The notes under the pieces were generated by a model, which saw nothing but the letters and a program-made list of their open reading frames with translations, searched no databases and was not told the origin of the DNA. Both the position numbers and the translations under genes were made by a program. Shown here in pieces: positions 36,201-51,200 of a DNA stretch of 64,000 nt. Every line of letters starts with the position of its first letter. The stretch's first letter is position 1. The DNA is from Branchiostoma floridae. Taxonomy: Eukaryota; Chordata; Leptocardii; Amphioxiformes; Branchiostomatidae. The stretch is taken from positions 5,459,670 through 5,523,669 of the forward strand of contig NC_049994.1 of NCBI RefSeq assembly GCF_000003815.2, given 5' to 3'.

Positions 36201-39200
36201 CTTCAGACGTAGTTCTGCATTTGCCACCTCCATTGCAGCTAGCCTCTTGGAGAATAGTCCTTCTACAGACTCAGCCTTGCTGCTGTAAGTTGTGAAGGAT
36301 CTTTGCACAGACTCAAACTTTTGCTCGTAATTCCTAGCAGCCATCTCAAGTTTCCTTGCACTTTCTTCATCCTTGAGGCTCACCATTGTCTTGTACAGGT
36401 CTGCTTTCCTGGAGATTTCTTCCGTTTTCTTCTCCTGGTTTTCTGTAACTGCTTGTAGAAGGGCTAATCTGCCTTGTAGTTCCTTCTCGCTGTTAGACTT
36501 TTCTTCAATGATTTTCTGTAGATTTTCACACTTCTTTTCTAGACTGTCGACCTGCTGTTCAAGGCTGCGCCTCATTTCCTTCACATGAGCGACCACTTTC
36601 TCAGTTTTCGTCTTCCTTTCTTCCAGTTGACTCTCAAGACCGGCACACTTCTTTTCCATCTCTTCCTTTTGGGCCTTAAGTGTGACGTTAGCTTCTTCGG
36701 CCTCGGTCAATTTGTTCAACATTTCGTGTACCTTGTTGGCGGACTCGAAATGGCTGGCTGCCTTTTGGTCTTTGTCTTTTGCCATTCCTTCCATAGTTGC
36801 TATCAATTCCACATTCTTTGCCTCTAGACTTGCTATTTTCTGTTGCAAACCTTGTAAGCTTCCATCCTTTTGTACGTCAAAAGATTTCTGGGTCTCCAAC
36901 TCTTTTTGGACTGATTTCAGTTCGATTCTCAGTTCGGAGTTTTCTGTATCTTTGCTCTTTATTCTCTCCTGTAGTTCTTGTTCCTTCTCTGAGAAGACCC
37001 TCTCTCTGCTCTCCTGTTGAGTCCTCAATACTTCAACTCTCTTCTGCAAATCTGTGACAGTTGACTCTGCATCTTTTTTAGCCTACAAACATAGTAAAAC
37101 ATGGCTAAATACAATTGAAACTTGGAATACAGCAATTCAGCTACAGTAATGGATACAAACATAATGTTCCTTTTTAAGATCTACATCTATGCATGGGATA
37201 AAAACAATCAACCAAGAAGGTAGGGTTTACATTTTAAAGATCTCATAACTAGAAAAAATATCTAGAATTTTTTGTTTTATTCATAATATTTTGAATGTCT
37301 CGCTAATTTAGTTTAGCATATTTTTGTCCTGTTTTCATGCAGGACTTCAAGCCTAGGGAGGAACATGCAGGAACAACTTTGGACCTGGGCCAAACCCGGT
37401 ATTCTCTTCCTGCAAGTCTCCAAGTACACCATTTTTTGCAATGTGGACCAATGTTGGACTGGGCCACCAATAACAAAATTGCGCACACACAACACAACAA
37501 TAACTGTATTTTCACTGAGGCAATAATGAAATGGTATAACTAGAAGCTTACAGGATGGGTTTAGCTTGGGTCTTAAGTTGTTCCAAGATATCAATATTAC
37601 ACATTGCTAAAAATTCTATTACATACAATATATTATGTAGTAACATTGAGTCACCTTTTCTAGCTGATTTTCCTGTTCTTTCCACATCTTGGTCTTCTCT
37701 TGAAGATAGTCCTCTGATTTCTTAAGAGAAGACTCCAGGTCAGAGATTTTTTTCTGTAGATCTGTCCGGACGTTTGACAATCTGTCCTCCGTGTCAAGAG
37801 CAAGCTTGTTAATTTCTTCATTTTCCGCTTCCAGATCTTTGATCTTTTTCCACAGTTCCCTCTCCTTAAGCTCTGATTGGTCTAGTTGCATCTGTAACAA
37901 AATCCAATTAAAAAAGCATAAATAAAATGAAAGACAACAATGGAAGACAACAACTTCATCACAGCCAAAAATTCAGCACCATGGTTAGTGTGACGGCCAA
38001 TAGATGTCTAAGAATAGAGAAGAAGTAGGTCAAGAGAGCCAGTCCTGACAGAGATGCTAGGAGAGGAAGACGGGCCTTAGGTGCTGCCGTAGCTTTAGAC
38101 ACAGTTGTACGTAGCGTAGGAAGGAGATTAAAAAGGAGTTCTTCTCCAGAGTCGGTTTCCTGACAGTTAGGAACGGCTAATCAGATCTATAATCCATAAT
38201 CACTAGGCTGCTCAGTTGCTTAGTAAAGTAATATCAAAGATGGTTTTGTGGTTATTATTGTAGAAGACAACAACTTCATCACAGCCAAAGATTCAGCACC
38301 ACGGTTAGGAACAATCAATCAGATCTATAATCCACAAATACTAGGCTGTTCAGTTACTTAGTAAAGAATCATCCAAGGTGGTTTTGTGGTTACAATAGTG
38401 GAAGACAACAACTTCATCACAGCCAAAAATTCAGCACCACGGTTAGAAACAGACAATCAGATCTATAATCCACAAATACTAGGCTGTTCAGTTGCTTAGT
38501 AAAGAATCATCCAAGGTGGTTTTGTGCTTACAACAGTGGAAGACAACAACTTCATCACAGCTAAAAATTCAGCACCAAGCCAATCATAGCTATAATCAAT
38601 GATAACTAAGCTGCTCAGTTGCTTAGTAAAGTATTATCCAAGGTGGTTCGTAGCTTAGAATAAGCTTAAAGGTTTTAAGTTCAAATCTCAAGCTGACTAC
38701 AATGTTGTGCCCTCTTGAAACTTAAGGCACTTTACAACTATTTCCCCACTCACATCAGGTGAAAATGAGTATCTAGCTTCAGCCAGGAATATCTTCTCAG
38801 ATGGTACAAAAAGATGAAGGTCCTGTGTTCAAGGAGAGCCACACCTTAATTACATGTACCATATAAATCCCCCCCCCCACTTATTCCTGCTGCAAATGGA
38901 TGAATCCATACAGTTTGGTCTTTTGCAGCTACTATATAAAACTGGCCTGCTACATTCATGCTGGGGTATACTGGTTGAGTGAAACAAAGAAAGACAATTT
39001 ACAATATCCATGAACACTACATCATACTTTGATGATGAAACAATGTCCTACCTGTAGCTCTTGATACTTCTCCTCTTCAGAAGGAGTGGCAGGCAGAGGT
39101 TCCATCATGGGGCTGGATAACTCACTCAGGGTGGCAGGCTGGAACGGTAACCGGTCGTTTCGTTACATCGCCTTTTCGTTACAGTCGATTCGTTACATCA

Positions 39201-42200
39201 CGAAGTCATTTCGTTACACATGGCAAGGTCATTTCGTTACACTTTATTATTATCCTATCTTGGTCGCATGTTAAACGCTATAAGTGTTTTCCTGTTATCT
39301 TTTTCAGGTTGATCTTCCTTGGTTGACATTAGAGACGTGACTGGACACACAATTTTACGTTTGGGTTTTGGTTACATGTTTGTTTTTTATCGTTCGGTTT
39401 TGTTCCGTTCCGTGATACCAATAGACACATATAATTCATCCCTAACACGTCCCTGTTTCTCATATCTCTCTACTAACACTGTTCAGTGTTTCTATATCTT
39501 CAAGAAAGGGTATTCGATTAAGTTTTTACCGGGGAAATGCGAATTCGGGAAAGGTAAGTCGGGGAATAATTTGCGGCTCGGCTCGGTACGTGGTGGGAAG
39601 GAGGACAGTGAACCCTCGAGTCATGCAATGCATGACGGTCTAGCATCAGTTGTCGGCATAAGAATATATTCGCGTGTTGTGAGGATATGTACGGAAACAT
39701 TATATTTTCTCCGTTTAAACGGCACATGGGTAGTGTTTACTAAGAAAATTGCTATGGAGAGATATCAGCCTGAAATATTTAATTTGAAGGGGTATTGAAT
39801 ACCTCTTTTTTGGCAAGTTGTCGGCGCCGAACGGACCGTCAAGAAGCGGTCAGCCTTTTTAATTACCGGAAAACAGAGGAAAACACAGTTAAACACCGGA
39901 AAACACAAGAAAGAGTGTATAATCTACTGAAATACAGTATGTTTTGATGAGTAAACATGACAGGTCGCTATGTTTTGCCACAGAATAATCTACATATGGC
40001 CCTGGAATGAAGAAATCGTCAGAAAATGCATGAGACGACGGGCCGAACCGCCGCCGCCACTCGGCGGACTTGACGTGCTGATTGTGCAAAATTATGTAAC
40101 GTTAACGTTGACGGCTAGAAGAAGCAAGAAATACAGAAAACAGATTCTTATCACAATCCGAGTAAATTCATATATATTATATTGATGCCAATATATAACA
40201 GATTTTTGCACTGAAGTTCGGTAGGTATCAGCTGTCTTGTTGTGAAAGTATCAGACCCCGCTAAACAAACATGTATTCTGCAATGAAAACAAACATGGCC
40301 GCCGGGTGGCGGCGGTCCGGCCCGTCGTCTCATGCATTTTCTGACTATTTCTTCATTCCAGGGCCATATGTAGATTATTCTGTGGCAAAACATAGCGACC
40401 TGTCATGTTTACTCACCAAAACATACATTACTGTATTTCAGTAGATTATACACTCCTTCATGTGTTTTCCGGTGTTTAACTGTGTTTTCCTCTGTTTTCC
40501 GGTAAAAAGTCTGACCCCGTCAGAAGCCCGTGCACGAAAGTGCGTGCCCGCCGATCTAACAACAATAGGTTCTTTACTGCGTGCGCTGTATATCACCGAT
40601 ACTAAAAGCATTTAATCGTGATTTATTGTACTCATCACAGCATATATGATAGATGCTCAAGCTACTACATAACGCAGATAGGTTCCACAGATATAATGTG
40701 TAATCGCTCCTTGGTTCAGATGACCGTTCAAGTATCCACACTGGATTTCGATTTGTTTTGTGTGCGTGGTATGAAATCTTTTCTTAATTAAAAAAATACA
40801 TGTATACCAGAAAGCAGGATATTTCCACAAAAACGAAGTAGATTATGTCACGTATTTTCCTAACAGCCTGTGTATATTGATTTGATCGAACAGTCAGCCG
40901 ACATTTACTAATACATGTACATCGAGCGGGCGCACCCGGCAGTGGACCCGACGGGCCGACATGCAGAGTGGCCCGTCAACGCCTCCATCGCTTAGCGGCG
41001 TTCAATACCTGCCGAAAGAAAGAAAAAGAATTGAATTTTGAGTCCCGGCTTTTTGTTACGACGCAAAGTAATTGTAAGAAGTACTATAACGGCCTGAATT
41101 TAATCTGTAACGAAATGACTTCATGATGTAATGAAATGACTTCATGATGTAACGAAATGACGTGTAATGAAAAGACGATGTAACGAAACGACCTGTATTC
41201 GCTGGAACAATCATGGCATGCTTTTAATAAAACTCACCAAAACAACAACCTGCACATTTTTCTAAGTATCCTTACATTCATCAATCAATTATCATCCTTT
41301 TTATAATTTCTATGTAAAGTTAACATTGTTTCAGGCCTGTGCCACCTTCTTCTGTTAATAAAATCATTGACTGGACAAATGGTTGTCAACATGGTTACTG
41401 TTAAAGAAGAAGACATCTTGTGTATTCCATTACATAATGTAGCAAGTAGCAGGACAGAGCTGGAGGGGCTGGTCATAATGTGTAAGAATGTGTTTGAGTA
41501 AAAATAAACAAAGCATTAGTTTGTTAGGCTAGACCATGTGAAAGTAACCATAATGTATTTACTTGCAAATGATTGATCTTATTCTAGTTTCAGTTGTCTT
41601 TGTAGATGTTTGTAAAAAAAAATCTCACAACTTGAAGCTGAGCCAAGTGATGAAGGTTAGACATCCAGGTAATAAGCTATGCCAAATAGCAATTTGATAC
41701 AATTTTAGAAATGGTCAAAAATCTCAGGTAGAAATACAAGAATCTACTACATTTTGTCAGTGACACTAATCAAAGGTCTGTCTCTTCTTCTCTTATCACT
41801 GACGAAAGGTAGTGGATTCTAACTGAATGGTCTGACCGTTTCCAAAATCATATCCAGTTGCTTGAGTAATTGCTATTTGGTGAGGCTAGTGCTAGTTGCT
41901 ATGGTTACAACATGACCTCTGACCTGTGATGAGAAGCTGCCCAGACTGCTCATACTGGGAGTCCTGCTAGGGGGTCTCCAGTACTGACCAGGGGAACCAA
42001 ACATCTTCCTGGAAAATGTAAAAGAAAAGAAATCAGGTGACAGAAGATTGCTCAATCACCAATCTAGCTGAAGTCATAGTACATGTAGTAAGTTGAAACA
42101 GAAAACACTGTTAGCAACTCTCAAGATATGCAAGCTTTAGCACTTTGGGCATGTGACAAGCCACCGCAACTTAGTTAAGACAAGTCTTCAGGGTACTGTG

Positions 42201-45200
42201 GAAGGAGGGCAATGCCCATGGACAAAAGAATGTTCTGGCAATTCAACAGTACAGAGCAGACGTCAATAAGCCTACTCAAAGACTATATTATTATAATAGC
42301 AAAAGACTTTACTATAGCAAAAGACAGACAAGCCTGGAGACACATCTCTATCTTCATGGCTAACTTATCCACCAAACGACCTGGATGTCAAGGAACTAGG
42401 TACTAGTTAGACAGGTAGTTAAAACAGATACAAAACCAAAAACACTCAAAAAGTTTTCTTACCTGGCAAAAGTTGGCCATGCTGCGTCAAGGTCATGTCC
42501 GTGGGGTGTAAGGTCAAACTGGATGTCGTTCAGGTCATAGAAGTGGTTGACGAGGGCAGAGGATGTCCCATGATGCAACAGCACCGACCGAGGATGATAC
42601 CAATCACTGTAGTGGGAGAAAAATGACTTAGTTACAGCTAACATGGTAACCAGAGTATGCCTGTTGTTCATACCAAAATCACTAGAGGGCACTACTGTCC
42701 TGAAAACTGGAATAAGATACTTTGAACAGACTTGAGAATGACCTTACCTGGTGATCTTGCCATTAAGAACACACTGCTGCACACTGTCAGCCAATCGCTG
42801 GTGGACAAGAGAGTAGCGGAGAAACGCACGGCCTCGACCCAGATTGGTCTTGACCTGTGCAGCAAAATGAAGTAACGCTTAATAACTGACTTTCACAAAC
42901 TTTTCTACAAATTGATAATTTAGATGAGACAAAGCAAAAATGGATGATCAAAAATTTATCTGATGGTTATTTTTATATAAATAAAGGAAGATTTGGTTAG
43001 TGATACTGATACCAGTCTATTACACTAGTGTCACTTTGACTACACTAGTGCACTTCTCAAATACAGGAATGAATGTCTTGTTAGTTGTGATGCCATATTT
43101 TTTCGCTTCAAATCTTGATGGTGTCTACTTTGAAAATTTGCCATCTTGTTTTTTTTTACCCATCTTTTTGCCCTATCTCATTGTTTTTACTGTCAGCAAA
43201 GGATGTCATCCATGAAAATTACTTGCTGTGGCCTAATTTTCTAGCTTGTCTTTTTCTAATGTGTCTGGATAAGTGGTGACATGAATGACTTTTAACAGAA
43301 TTGACAGAGAATCAGCAATATGGACTGTATTCCGAGACCAAAAATACAGGAAACTGACCAAAGGACATGAAAGCAGGGTTGTAGCCAGCACCTGTCCTTC
43401 AGTCCTTTGAAGGAATTTTTCAGCTGGGGACTGAAAAAAAAATTCCCCATTCCGTCCCCTGGGACAGACAAAATTGATATGTAAAGATATAAAAAAAACT
43501 GAAACCCATGTGTTCTTCACCAAAACAGATGCCATTGAACAGCTTAGTCTACAAGCAAAATTTGCACCTCAAAATGCAGGAAATAGTGTTTCAGAGGGTC
43601 TTGATTTAACAATTTTCTGGCACCCAGACCCCCTAGAAATGATGCGCAACGTCACGCCATGCCTTTGGTGCTCGATAGGATTCCCATTCAAAATCAAGGG
43701 GACTGAAAATGATTTCAGGCTGGCTACAACCCTGCATGAAAGCATTGAAGAAGCAGAAGAGATACCTGTAATATCTAGAAAAAAGCCATTTGTATCATCC
43801 TGCAGAAGAGTAAGAACGGTAAAGAGTTTTACCTCATTCTGACTCTTGACATATCTGATGCCATCATTCAGCCCTTTGTTCCCTGCCAGACAGTCACAGA
43901 AGTAGTTCCAGTAGTCCTTCTTCCCACCCAGGAAACTCGACTTCTCTGGACACAACAATGGAATAAAGGGGAAATGTTTATCTATGAGGAACTTTTATTT
44001 TTTTTTTAATGATCATTAGCTTTGGCAACAAGATTATGTTTTAAGGTGTGTGTATTTGTGTGTGTTTGTGTCTGTCCGTGTGTGTCTGTCCGTGTGTGTC
44101 TGTCTGTGTGTGTGTGCATGTGTGTTTGTGAGCAGCACAACTAAAAAAGATTCTGGGCCCCTGTAGGCTTTTTTAGGTATTGCAGTAGAACTTCCATCTT
44201 AAAGTTTGACTTTCTGTATGTGTTCTACACAAGCTACAGTCACAATTTTTGTGAGGTAGCTAGCTTTTGTGCCCAGGAAGTGGTGTAAGGCTGGGCCCAC
44301 TAGCAGCTTCTTTTACACCTGCAGGCGCATCTTTGTTGCAGACTTTGAAAAAAAGTACATGTACGTAAGAAGGCATGCTTCTTTGAATGTTTAGATTTTA
44401 AAACATTTGGTCCTCCTTGAGTATATCTTCATTTAATTTTCTTCAAGTCTTTTAACTTGTCCACTAGGATAAACACATCTAAATAAACTTCTCCTCAAAT
44501 CACATGATTCCATACTTTAAGCAGAGCTTTGATTGGTTGTAATCTTCTAGCCAATCAAAGCAGTTGTCAGATAAGATATACATGTACACTATGTTGGCTC
44601 CACTTAAAAGAAAAGACCTGAGCTGTGCACAATGGATAAATCTGATTTATAGCTCCTTCACTCACTTCAATTAATGACAAGAACACATCAAACATTTCTT
44701 TATCATAATAAACTTTGATAAGATGACAAAGTCTACAGACTAAAGAGATCTTAAGTTGATAAGACAGGCATTTTATGGCACCATAAACTCTGGATAAATA
44801 TGTCTTAGACTCATTTCAAGTGACTCTTAACTATATGACTTAACAATCTGCAACCAAAGATCAAGATGCAATTTTGCATACACTTCTTTTGGATTGGGAT
44901 AATCCATTTGTGCTTACAAGTAGATACGTTTTATGAAGAGCTTGCAGTGAACATTACTTTTTTCATAGATGAAGGAACTTTGAGTAATCATATAAGTTGC
45001 AAAGTTAACCTAAAGCTTCAGCAAAACTGTAATGCAAACCTAAATAGTGATACACACTTTTAAAAAAGGTTTTCTCCTCAGCATAGTAATTATCACCCCC
45101 TGTTCAAGAAATGGTACAGTCCAAATCACCTGATATGGTATAAGTTTAGCGCCCTCAAAGCAAAGCAGCTGTACTCAGCAACAAGCTCAGCTGTACAGGT

Positions 45201-48200
45201 GGCCAACAGTACCCTTCTTTCTTCTTTGTAACAACGAGAGGGCTCACACCAAAGGCATCATGCAGAAGTTTCTCTACATCCTTCTGTCACTGGCAATCTG
45301 CAGTGCCAATGTCATGAGGTGAGGAAACTCTACTCGGATACCCGAACAACCTCCAATCTTCGCTAACTATTACTTAGAGTCCAATCTTCGCTAACTTTTA
45401 GTTAGAGTCAACTGTAAAATAAGCTACAATTTTTAGAAAACTAGCAAAATCTAGCCTCGTTTTTGTCTAAGTATGTTTGATCATAATGGAAAGTAAAAAC
45501 TGATGGACAGCAGACTGACCATGTTTCAGTCAAAATCGATGTGGACAAATATAGATTTCAATTTTCATAGCTTGATAATTAGCATGTCCACGAATGAGTT
45601 TTGCCAGCTGTATTGGTAACTTTGCTGCTAAAATGAATTCAAAACAAAAAGGAAACACAAAAAATCTCATTTTTCGTTACTTACTAATAGTTAACTGCAG
45701 AATAAAAAAACGCATGGAAATCAATACATTTGCTGTGTCTAAAGTTAGTAGAGCCTGGTTAGTAGCTTTATACAATATAAGTGTTTTATCGTTCTTGCTT
45801 GCTGTTGTCATAAGTATGAACCCTCTACTTGGCAGTATGTCAGAAGTAGCTGGAGAACTGGAGATCTCTAGATGTAACATAAGTAGATCTAGAAGAAATC
45901 TGCTCTTATTTTTGACAGGGACAGTGACCTTGGTGAAGATGAGGACTGGATGGTGGGAAACGACCTTCACAACCTGCCCCAGCCCATGATCAGCTCCGAG
46001 CTGACCACACGGCTGTTCCACATCGAGCAGCAGCTGACCAACTTTGAAGGTCAGTAGCAGGCCCTAGCTAGTGCATTTGGGGCCAATACACACCATGCTA
46101 AATCAGTTCCACTAATTTTCAACTAACGTAGTGGTGCATAGTGATAATTATCTACTAATGGAGAAAAATCTGAGCAAATATAAAATATTGATATGACACT
46201 CCAAACTGACAAACTAATTTCATTGTGATGTTAAAAGAATTATGTCCCATCAAGGGTACCCTTATAATGCCAACTTTTTACCCTATAGCAGCTGCTATAT
46301 TTTCAATATTTTCAAGACCCCATTTCACCATCTCCTGATCGTTACCTCATCATATAACTGGTATACTAAAGTAAGATCCTGGCTAAAACCCTGTTCAAAC
46401 CATGTCAGAGAGGAAGATTTAGCAACCCCTCCCTGTAACAATATACCCTGCTACTGAAATAGCGAAGAAACTTACTGCCTCATGTCACAAGTTACATGCC
46501 ACTACGCTGAACAGAAGTCTGAACAAATCTAAACAAACATGTACAAGCGAACACAGGGCTTTAGCCAGCTCGAATTTTTTTTCTGTCAGCCAATTACAAT
46601 CGTCGCGAAAACCGCCAAAATTAATTAGAAGGACTGAACTGAGACCTTGAAAAACGGGTTTTAATGAGATTATCGTATGCGAAAGGGCACCGACACACAT
46701 TGTCAACAATCATAACAATAGCAAAACAAACAGTGTGTGGCTATTACGGCCGTGGATGGCGTCCCCAAGCCGCCTGTAGCTTCCACCAAGGATTTTTGTC
46801 CGTCAAGGTTGACGGATTGGTTTTAAAATTTTTCCGTCAGACGCAGCAAATTTCCGTCAATTGACGGAAAAACGGACGCTGGCTAGACCCCTGAGCGAAC
46901 AAACAAATGCCCTTCCTTCCCCCCCAAAGGAACCATGAGCACCCTGCAGGCTGAGCTGTCTGCCCTGAGAGACCGTGTGCAGGTGGAGCGTGAACAGACA
47001 GGTGCCTCCTTCAACAACCTGAAGCACCTGCTCAATAACGAGTACATCCAGCGCAGGTCTAGTCTGGATGAGGTCAACCTCAGTCTCACCTTCCTCCAGG
47101 TAGGTACAGTCAAACCTGCCCGAGCGACCACCTCTTCTCAGCGACCACTTGGCCATTTCGACCGCTTTTTCTCGGTCCCGATTTATTTTCCCATTGACGT
47201 AATCATTAAGCAACCTTTTCTCAACGACCACCTGGCCAACGCGACCGCGACCGGCCCAAATTGGGACCCATAACGACCGCATCATTTTCAAAATTGAGGT
47301 TTTCATCGATCTTTGATGATAGCTAGCACGATTTTGTGCCGAAATCAGCCGGTTTGCGTCGGATTTTGGGGTTAAATTTACAGTTTACAGTGTGCGTGTT
47401 GTATTTGACATTAAAGACCTGGCTTCTTTGCGTGCGTGCAGTGTGCTTGCTATTTGCCATTAAACACAACGGAAACCATTTATACTTTGCATCGGGCATG
47501 TTTTGAGTCGATACTCTTCTCAGCGACCACCTGTCCAAATCGACCGCTTTTTCCCGGTCCCCCGGGTGGCCGTCTTGGGCAGGTTTGACTGTACATGTAC
47601 AGAACCCAATGTTTCTTTGTCAAACCATCGTTTACAGTTCTTTTATACCTGTCAGACAACAGTTATATGATAGTATGTTTTTGTAATACAAAAGATGGGG
47701 ATTGTTCATTCCTTGAAAAAAACAAAGTGCTGTTCAGTCAAAACTCTGGGTGAGTCCAATTTTTGTGTTGGATATTACACTTTTACTATTTCAAATATAT
47801 TTATAATGACTTCTACCAACACAGATGAACTTTCAAGTTAAAAGATGGGGATGTCCCTGTACTTCAACTGGTACAAGCCAAACAATTTAGCTCCCAGTTC
47901 CAATTAGTTGGTTTAATCCTGGAAATTCAGAATATTTTTTTATTGGAAATTCAGAATATGAAAGATACCAAATTATGGGTCATCTTATATACCATAGCAA
48001 AAGCCAAGTGGATCAAGTGCTCCCTTTGCATCCAGTAGGTTTTGGGCTTGATTCCCTGGTGGCCAAATCACACTGAACATTAGCTACTTCTCTGCTAAGT
48101 AGTAATATAGTACTCTGTACATGGAGAATATTGTAAGTCGAAACTACCATTGCACTACTAGTCCCCCCCCCACCACCACCACACCATAGCCTGAACTTTG

Positions 48201-51200
48201 TTTTGTTACTGTTGTTGCAGTCCCAGCTTCACCAGACAGAGAACCAGACTGGTCTGATGGACCAGATCAGACAGGAGCTGTGTCGTGTCACACCAACTCT
48301 GGGTACGACCTTACATATTATATTTGTAAATTTGTTTAATATGATTTAAAGTATGGTAGCAACCTTCCAATTTCCTATCCAAACAGCAGCTATACCCAAT
48401 AATTATTAAATTTTAACTCGATATTAATTATTTACTCTATCAGTCTATGGAAGTCATTTCTAACCCCTCTTTAATTTTCTTTTTTTCTTTAAATTTAGAA
48501 GATCCATTTTCTTTAAATGCCAATACTCACTTAAGTCATAAAATGGCAGCAGAACAAGCACACAAAGTTGTAAAGTTGGAATTCTAACTTGGTATCCAAA
48601 CACAAAGTTGCAAACTTTAAGCCTTATACCCAAGCCTATCACAGCTACCAAGTCTTTCCTGTCCCTTACAAAGAGATCGGCATGTTTGGATACCAGGCTG
48701 GTAAACTTCACACGGTTGGGTTTTCCTTCACCATACAGGTCTGATTGAGCACCTGACCTCACCTGCGGGACACTACCAGTACACCTGGCAGGAGGCCAAG
48801 CAGGCGTGCGAGGCTGACGGGGGCCGGCTGGCCGAGTATCGCGAGCTGTATGCTGAGTACAGGTGAAATCTCTCACTCTAAACTTGCCAGGAAAACATCT
48901 TTACAGCTGCTGCATGCGGCTGAGCAATTTTGCAAGACATACAAAAATATGTCATTAATATGATGAATCAGATATAAAGTAACTGTCTTACTTAAGTAGC
49001 TGTATGTGTTAGGCAAACAATTCCCTATTGCCTTGGGTTACAGGGTTAGAGGTTCATTTTTCCCTATAAGTTAACCCAGGTCATTATACTCAATGTCCCA
49101 TATGGACCCGCATATACATGTGTAGGTCTCGTTCTCAGGTTATTGTCAACCATTAGTGAGTAGAGGATCTTACAACTCTGGGAATGAGAGCCACCACATT
49201 ACCTGGAGGAATAAACTAACTCACTTTGCTCAGTGGTTTATTCGCTGGTCATAGGAACTGACCTTGAATTAAGACACTGTATACCTTAGGACAGGTCACT
49301 AACCCTATACCGAAAACTTTGACTTCTGAAATGACTTTGGCTTGAAATGACACCTAACCAAGAAACAATCTTGTTTTATCTGTACAGTGTATCTTGTCTT
49401 ACAAAGCCTGTATGTCCCTGTAGGCGTGGCCTGGAGAGGTGCGACTGTGGCTGGCTGGCGGATGGAACGGCCTGGTACCCGATGCACAGCGTGTGGCCCC
49501 AGTGTAAGAACGCCCGCGGCATGCACGTGTGTGAGGAGCAGGGCACCTACAACGCCTGGTGCTGGAAGAAGCTCTCCATCTGCCCCTAGGCACATGGCCA
49601 GCATCCGTCCTTCCATCCTTTGACGGAATTTTCACATGTCACATGATTTGCATCTGATAGCCACAATGCCTATCAGAAGTTCTTTTACTAGTTTCAGACA
49701 AACTGCAACATTTTCATAAAGCTTTTACATGACAAATAAGACCCTTGAGGTTCTCTTATCCTTAAAACTTATATGATCTCTTTTCAAATGTCATTTAGAT
49801 AAAAGTGGCTGAAATTGTTGGTAATACAGATAAAAGAAAATAAAGCACTAGCAATAGTCTTACTTGTATGTGGTCATTCTTTGTAGCAATGTGAAAAGAT
49901 CTATGATAGCTAACTAGCTAACTGAGGTATTCTATGTCCTTACATCACCTGATCAATATGTTATCAAATAGTAGTGAAATACATATCAACTTTCTCTTTG
50001 CTACCTAACCCATAACATCAATACAGTATACGCTTGCATAACTGAAGTATTACTGTAAATGCAGAAATGTTTGCGGTGGTTTTATGTATCGGATTTCGCT
50101 GTGGCCACTTCGCCGTGAACTTAAAACCACCACTAACACTCCATTTTCCCGCTACCACTAAAGTAAATTGGATTTCCCCGCGAACTTAAAGGCATTTACA
50201 GTAAATCGTATCCCTTCCCACGGTGACTTCAAAAGAGTTCTCAATAATAAATTTGAAGGATCAAAGAAGCACACACTACGTACTTGACTTTGAAATCAAC
50301 AAAGCAGAATTTTCTTGTCCTGTCAGCATTTCTGCAACAAGTGTATTGTAAAGTATATCTTTATTACAGTCAAGAACTTCAACATCATAAAAGTTTGCAG
50401 CCTTGTTAGCAATCCTCTTGAACTCTAAAGTCGGGAACCATAAAAACGAACAAACAATCACAAAAGTCATTGTTCTTTAACAATTCAATGCCAGGCATTA
50501 CAACTTGTACAGGAAAGAGCAAGCATGATGTTACTCATCCACAAATTTCACATCGCAGGGATTTTGGCACTCTTGGTAAAGGTGGACTACAGTGGCGTTG
50601 CCAGTACATCTGTTAATACAACAGTTACTACAGATGAACCTCCTGAAGAATCAGCAGTCTCAAATGTTGAGCTAGCTTCACAACTAGGGACAATGGAGCA
50701 TCAGATGTATCTGCTACAAGGTTAGAAAAATTTTATTATAATACATTTTCAGCCTACCATCAATAATAATAGATCAGAGTGCAGCCCTTGGTTCCAATTA
50801 GTCAAGGTAACTGGGAGATCCCAGTTCAATCCTGGTTGGGGCTGCACCTGTCTTTTGGAAGGGACGTTTAATATGGGTGTCCCTTGCTTGAGGCAGTGCC
50901 TTGAGCACGTTAAAGGGTATTAAAGAACAAGCAACCACACCACGTAATAACATACCCTGCTACTGAAACAGCAAGGAAACTTTGCCTTATTTGTTACTAG
51001 GCACTGCATGGGTCTGAATGAAAATATTTTGTACTAAAGATCTTCATTTAAACTTTATTGCTTCTTTATAAATGAGTAATTTTATAACAGTCATATATAA
51101 CTTCACCCTCTGAGGACATACATTATGTATAAGCTGGCTTGAGATCAAAGGAGTATATTGGACTGGCCATAAAAGAAACAACCAGTTAACCTGAAACAAT

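Noticed and set aside
34511-37057. Long plus-strand ORFs opposite the FYCO1 coiled-coil exon
   Set aside because: Ser/Leu-rich antisense shadows of Glu/Lys codons; no splice sites or domains of their own.
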